A stretch of DNA of 10,047 nucleotides. Origin: Ettlia oleoabundans. Its lineage: Eukaryota; Chlorophyta; Chlorophyceae; Chlamydomonadales. Positions 7,401 to 10,047 of this stretch are shown one piece after another (within the stretch, counting starts at the first letter, position 1; every line of letters starts with the position of its first letter). The notes under the pieces were generated by a model that had not been told where the DNA came from, did not search any database, and saw nothing but the letters and a program-made list of their open reading frames with translations. The DNA is taken from positions 1 to 10,047 of the forward strand of contig JAAMXP010003349.1 of NCBI GenBank assembly GCA_019693395.1, written 5' to 3'. A program made the position numbers and the translations under genes.

Positions 7401-10020
7401 GCCTTCCTCACCCGCGCTGCCGACGAACTGCCAGACCAGGCAGCACCTCGTCTCTGGGAGCGGCTGCAAAGCGCTGTCGCCTCTGCGCATGCTGCCCCAA
7501 ACAACCTGGAGGCAGATGCGCATGTGCGGCCCATTTCCGCCGCCGTGGAGCGCATTTTTTCCTCAGCTGCTGCCATCTCTGCGGCTTTTGGCCTGAAGGA
7601 TATGGTGGGCATGGATGTGGTGCTGCTGGAGGCCACTCAGCGGGCCATTTTGGAGCTGGAGCCGCCTGCGGCACCCAAGAAGGACGACCCGCAGCCGCAG
7701 CAGGACTGCCTATTCCAGGTTGGCAGAGCGCCAGGGCAGGGCGGTGGCAGTTTTAGTATGATGGCGGCAGGTTCATAAGTGTTGGGGAAGTGAGTTGCCA
7801 CAACTAGGCTGACAGCGGGTTCGGCTGGATGCTGGCATTGAGGGAAGGGTACCTAGCGTCAGGATAGTTGATGCCCACTGATCCTGCATGCCTGCTGCAC
7901 TGCTGCCAATTTACCTAGTTTGCACGTGCTACCATGAAGCCAACACCCTCTGCCGGCGTGGGCCTTGCCTGCCTCCCTCCGCGCCCGGCCGCAGGCCTTC
8001 CGTCGCGCCATGGATGTGCTTGTGATGGATCTAGAACGCAACATCAAGCTGTTGGGCACACCAGAGCGTGCGCAGGTGCTCCTCGCGGCAATGCAGAGCC
8101 AGCTGCTGGGCGATTCGCGCGTGGCAAATACCCTCATCCCACGGGTGTGCAACGCCGTGCTGGCCGCACCCTCATCCACGCGCCACGTGAGTGCAACAGC
8201 AGCTTGACTGGCTGGCTGGCAATAACCGAAGCTTGTCACTATGTGGGTAGGTTTTTGGTCGTGGGAAAAGAGGCTTGAGTTGTTGGGTCAAAGTACGCCT
8301 AGGGTGCAGCACACGCAAGTAAGTTTGCTTTGCAGGTGCATAGCTGTCCATTGTGCGGGCCCACATGAGTCTGCCCAGCCTGCTGCTGGTCCATGCCCGC
8401 AAACTTGCTGCCTATCACCCTGGTTCTTCGGGTTAGGGTTTTTAGGGTTATCTAAAAATCTAAAAATAACCCTGGTTCACTCTCCGCTCTCCTTCATCTC
8501 TCCTGCTGTCATGCCTAGATCTTGCTGGTCATGCTTGCCCTGTGTTTGTCCTTGTGCAGCTGCTGGTCAAATGGTGGGCGGAGTACCCCGCGGAGCTTCT
8601 GGAGGCGCGTGTGGTGCGCCCGCTGCAGAAGTACCTCACCGATGAGCTGTACGCCACCAAGAAGCTCACAATCAGGTAGGTGCATACCGTGGGAGAGGGT
8701 GTAAAGGGGCTTGTGCGTGTGCGTAAGCTGGTGGTGCAGACAGTAGTTTCTTTGAAGGCAGCCACCGTGGGCATGGGAGTGGGTGTGGTGTGGAATCATG
8801 GTGAGCCGACGGTTGTGGGGCACCACCACCCTAAGCCTGGCTTTTCTCCCTGGCGGTCGGTTTGCAGCGTGATGAACGTGATCAAGGTGTTGTCCAAGGT
8901 GGAGGAGGCCAACCAGCTAGGCAGGCAGCTGCCGCCTGAGGCTTTCTACAATGAGCTCATCAGGTGGGGTTGTGCGTCCGTAGATGTGGGTTGCCTTGCC
9001 TTGAAAAGCAGGATTTGCTTCTTTGAAAGTGTGCAGTGCAGTGCCGTTAGGAGGTGGGGTGCCTGGTCTGTCAAAGCAGCAGGGTTGAAGGGAGATTAGC
9101 GGGCGTGGCTGGGTTCCCCTTTCCTTCTGCCACCTTTTCCGTGCACATCCACAGCACCTTGTGCCAATCTGGAATCGAGCTATGCATGAATCCCTCCGCT
9201 TGCGTGTAATGCAGTGAGAAGCTTGATGTGCTGGACCACTATGTGGCCTGGCGCCAGACGCACGACATGCCGCAGCACGCCACCGGCACTGACGGCCCCT
9301 TCTCTTTCTGTTCCTACCCCTTCCTGCTGAACCCGCGTGCCAAGTCCAAGCTGTTGCACACTGAGGCTCGCATCCAGATGGACCAAACAGTGGCCCAAAG
9401 CCGGCTGGAGCAGCAAGCCAACAGTGGAAGCAATAGCGCACGTGGGACGCGGCGGGCTGAGGAGGACGAGTGCGTGGTGCCTAACGAGAAGGCTCGGGTT
9501 AGCGCTGCGCTGCGTGGTGCAGGCGGAGAGGCAGGCAACGGCGGCGGTGGTGCAGCTCTGCGCAACGGCATGCACGGTCCTAGCGGTGGTCGGCGGCGCG
9601 ATCGCCAAGGCGGGCTTCGCTGGCTGTTCAACTCGCTGCGCACTGGAGATGGGGTCCCTGCCGCTGGTGGCAACAGCTTGCAGGTGTGTGCATGTATCTC
9701 TGCAAGTGTGACCTGCTGGGTTGCACTCAGCTTTTCCTTGTCACTCGCTTGTTGTCCAACTATCCCTAGTTCTCGTGCCAGGCCTGCACAGCTCAACTGT
9801 TCCTGTCTCTTCTACCTCACCTGAGTCAGCACGCTGCGCTTGCCGTGTGCAGGATGATGAGCGGCGCATGATGGGGCGCCACATGAACGGCACGAGCGAG
9901 GGCGGGCCGTCCATTTGGAAGCAGGGCTCACTCAACCTCCCCACCCCCGATGATAGCGGCTTCCCGGCCACCCACCCAGACATGTGCATCCTGCGCATCC
10001 GCCGCAACCACCTGTTGGAG
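4334..10020 (+). CDS. HERC3/4-like E3 ubiquitin ligase: RCC1 propeller with nested UBA and C-terminal HECT domain (3' end outside window)
   Basis: Exons: 4334-4483, 4745-4823, 4974-5220, 5624-5952, 6293-6684, 6972-7718, 7995-8186, 8560-8675, 8868-8963, 9215-9683 and 9853-10020; all phases agree, giving 995 residues before the window ends. Seven RCC1 units with WG/GQLG cores (for example YTWGLNDKGQLG, YSWGDNSAGQLG) form a complete seven-bladed propeller to about residue 546. A UBA domain (324-360) interrupts it between blades 5 and 6. Residues about 560-811 match the helical linker seen in small HERC proteins, including KWWAEYP and YVAW. The HECT domain starts at FCSYPFLLNPRAKSKLL (about 814) and continues past ILRIRRNHLLE; the catalytic cysteine lies outside the window. 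The role is ubiquitin transfer through a HECT thioester, with the propeller probably binding partners and the UBA binding ubiquitin. Start ATG 4334 has A at -3 and is the first in frame after a stop at 4229; an extra 5' exon is possible. Confidence 0.88.
4484..4744 (+). other. GC-AG intron 1 of the RCC1/HECT gene
   Basis: Donor AAG|GCAAGT and acceptor TTGCCCTGCAG, 261 bases, phase 0. A pyrimidine-rich tract (CCCCCTTTGCTCTGTTGCCC) precedes the acceptor. All other donors of this gene are GT. Confidence 0.55.
5221..5623 (+). other. Intron 3 of the RCC1/HECT gene
   Basis: A 403-base phase 2 intron with donor GTGAGG and acceptor CTTGAAG. The last 60 bases are strongly pyrimidine-rich (CCCTTCTCCCATCCCTCCC and similar). 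No gene or repeat of note inside. Confidence 0.8.
5953..6292 (+). other. Intron 4 of the RCC1/HECT gene
   Basis: A 340-base phase 1 intron, donor GTGGGT and acceptor CTGTGCAG. It falls between blade 4 and the start of blade 5. Nothing else recognised inside. Confidence 0.8.
6457..6567 (+). other. UBA domain nested between RCC1 blades 5 and 6
   Basis: Residues 324-360 carry the UBA signature: a hydrophobic helix ending MAEMGI, then AELALHETGN, then VEVATEWLFS. The MGI/MGF loop and the helix 3 ending WL are the ubiquitin-contacting features of the family. It is flanked by basic (SERKRVNRRVNQ) and acidic/Pro linkers and lies within one uninterrupted exon with blade 5, so it is not an exon-model artefact. 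Confidence 0.85.
7332..7342 (+). repeat. G11 homopolymer in coding sequence (polyGly loop)
   Basis: Eleven consecutive G lie in a Gly-rich loop after blade 7 of the propeller. Both flanks read correctly in the same frame (RLRMRFLENA before, VVSAVVAGAYSS after), so the length shown is in frame. Runs like this are prone to replication slippage and to base-calling errors. Confidence 0.9.
8187..8559 (+). other. Intron 7 of the RCC1/HECT gene, with AT-rich telomere-motif island
   Basis: A 373-base phase 0 intron, donor GTGAGT and acceptor CTTGTGCAG. It holds an AT-rich island at 8427-8468 bounded by a 10-base direct repeat. An open frame runs through part of it but has no domain. Confidence 0.8.
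8417..8478. repeat. Telomere-motif AT-rich island flanked by direct repeats
   Basis: ACCCTGGTTC occurs at 8417-8426 and again at 8469-8478. Between them lie GGGTTAGGG and TTTTTAGGGTTA (plant/algal telomere-like units) and an inverted pair AGGGTTAT / ATAACCCT enclosing CTAAAAATCTAAAA. The segment is far more AT-rich than its surroundings. Confidence 0.75.
9297..10020 (+). other. HECT domain, N-terminal part with a large low-complexity insertion
   Basis: HECT begins with PFSFCSYPFLLNPRAKSKLL and helix LLHTEARIQM (ending 9380). The next conserved strand, ILRIRRNHLLE, appears only at 9988-10020. The roughly 146 residues between are Gly/Ala/Arg/Ser-rich and span an intron (9684-9852). In human HERC3/4 this gap is a few tens of residues by my recollection. 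The remaining N-lobe and the catalytic C-lobe are past the window. Confidence 0.82.
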
Positions 10021-10047
10021 GTGAGAGATCCTGTGTGTGTGTCCCGG

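Larger units (their letters stand above)
4451..7412 (+). other. Seven-bladed RCC1 propeller
   Basis: Seven units were counted by their tryptophan/glycine strand and GQLG-like turn: WVCGGNSDGQLG, YTWGLNDKGQLG, ITWGSNQYGQCG, YAWGRNSSGQLG, FTWGGNERGQLG, YSWGDNSAGQLG and LGCGSSMHGQLP. Most are preceded by a G-x-x-H-(T/S/A) strand. A final AGAYSSAFLT strand closes the ring. Unit 1 has no tryptophan before CGGN, and unit 7 has CG for WG and ends in P for G, so the closing blades are the most degenerate. Seven blades is the usual number for RCC1 folds. Confidence 0.9.

Noticed and set aside
7719..7778. Gene ending at the stop codon TAA at 7776-7778 after the propeller.
   Set aside because: GT at 7719 acts as a donor in phase 0, and the linker and HECT exons that follow match the small HERC order, so the stop lies in an intron.
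8431..8449. A true telomere end or subtelomere.
   Set aside because: Only two or three degenerate units are present, inside an intron with coding exons on both sides.
8241..8645. Plus-strand open frame of 134 codons as a separate small gene.
   Set aside because: It spans intron 7 and part of the KWWAEYP exon in the wrong frame; no domain or codon bias.

Overview
The window looks like GC-rich nuclear DNA of a green alga (Chlorophyta). Coding blocks are short and broken by introns of about 100 to 460 bases with GTGAG-type donors and (T/C)GCAG acceptors. Third codon positions are strongly G/C, and pentanucleotide (TGCTG)n microsatellites sit in the non-coding DNA. No bacterial operon, ribosome binding site, phage, insertion sequence, tRNA, rRNA or CRISPR array is visible. 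The lineage call rests on this overall style and on protein families, not on a marker gene.

Two divergently transcribed protein genes explain nearly all of the coding signal. On the minus strand (3733 down to 429) there is a seven-exon gene for a protein of about 563 residues, or 472 if the internal ATG at 3281 is used. It has a CX2C...CX2C zinc motif, a long Gln-rich linker with 14-3-3-like serine motifs, a coiled coil and a C-terminal C3HC4 RING finger. On the plus strand (4334 to the window edge) there is a large gene, incomplete at its 3' end, for a HERC3/4-like E3 ubiquitin ligase. Eleven exons encode 995 residues in the window: seven RCC1 blades, a UBA domain nested in the loop between blades 5 and 6, a helical linker, and the start of a HECT domain that continues outside. 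All splice phases agree across both models. Transcripts, the gene starts and the HECT catalytic lobe cannot be seen from this sequence.

Layout: 1-428, 3' flank of the RING gene with microsatellite and no clear gene; 429-3733, RING gene on minus; 3734-4333, presumed shared promoter region with a G-box; 4334-10020, RCC1/UBA/HECT gene on plus; 10021-10047, start of its next intron. Both genes probably encode E3 ubiquitin ligases: the RING type recruits a charged E2, and the HECT type forms a ubiquitin thioester. Functional linkage between them is only an inference from their head-to-head placement.

Most unusual points: the UBA domain inside the propeller, a roughly 146-residue low-complexity expansion inside the HECT N-lobe, a GC-AG intron that supplies the first RCC1 blade, and an AT-rich telomere-motif island bounded by a 10-base direct repeat in a HECT-gene intron.
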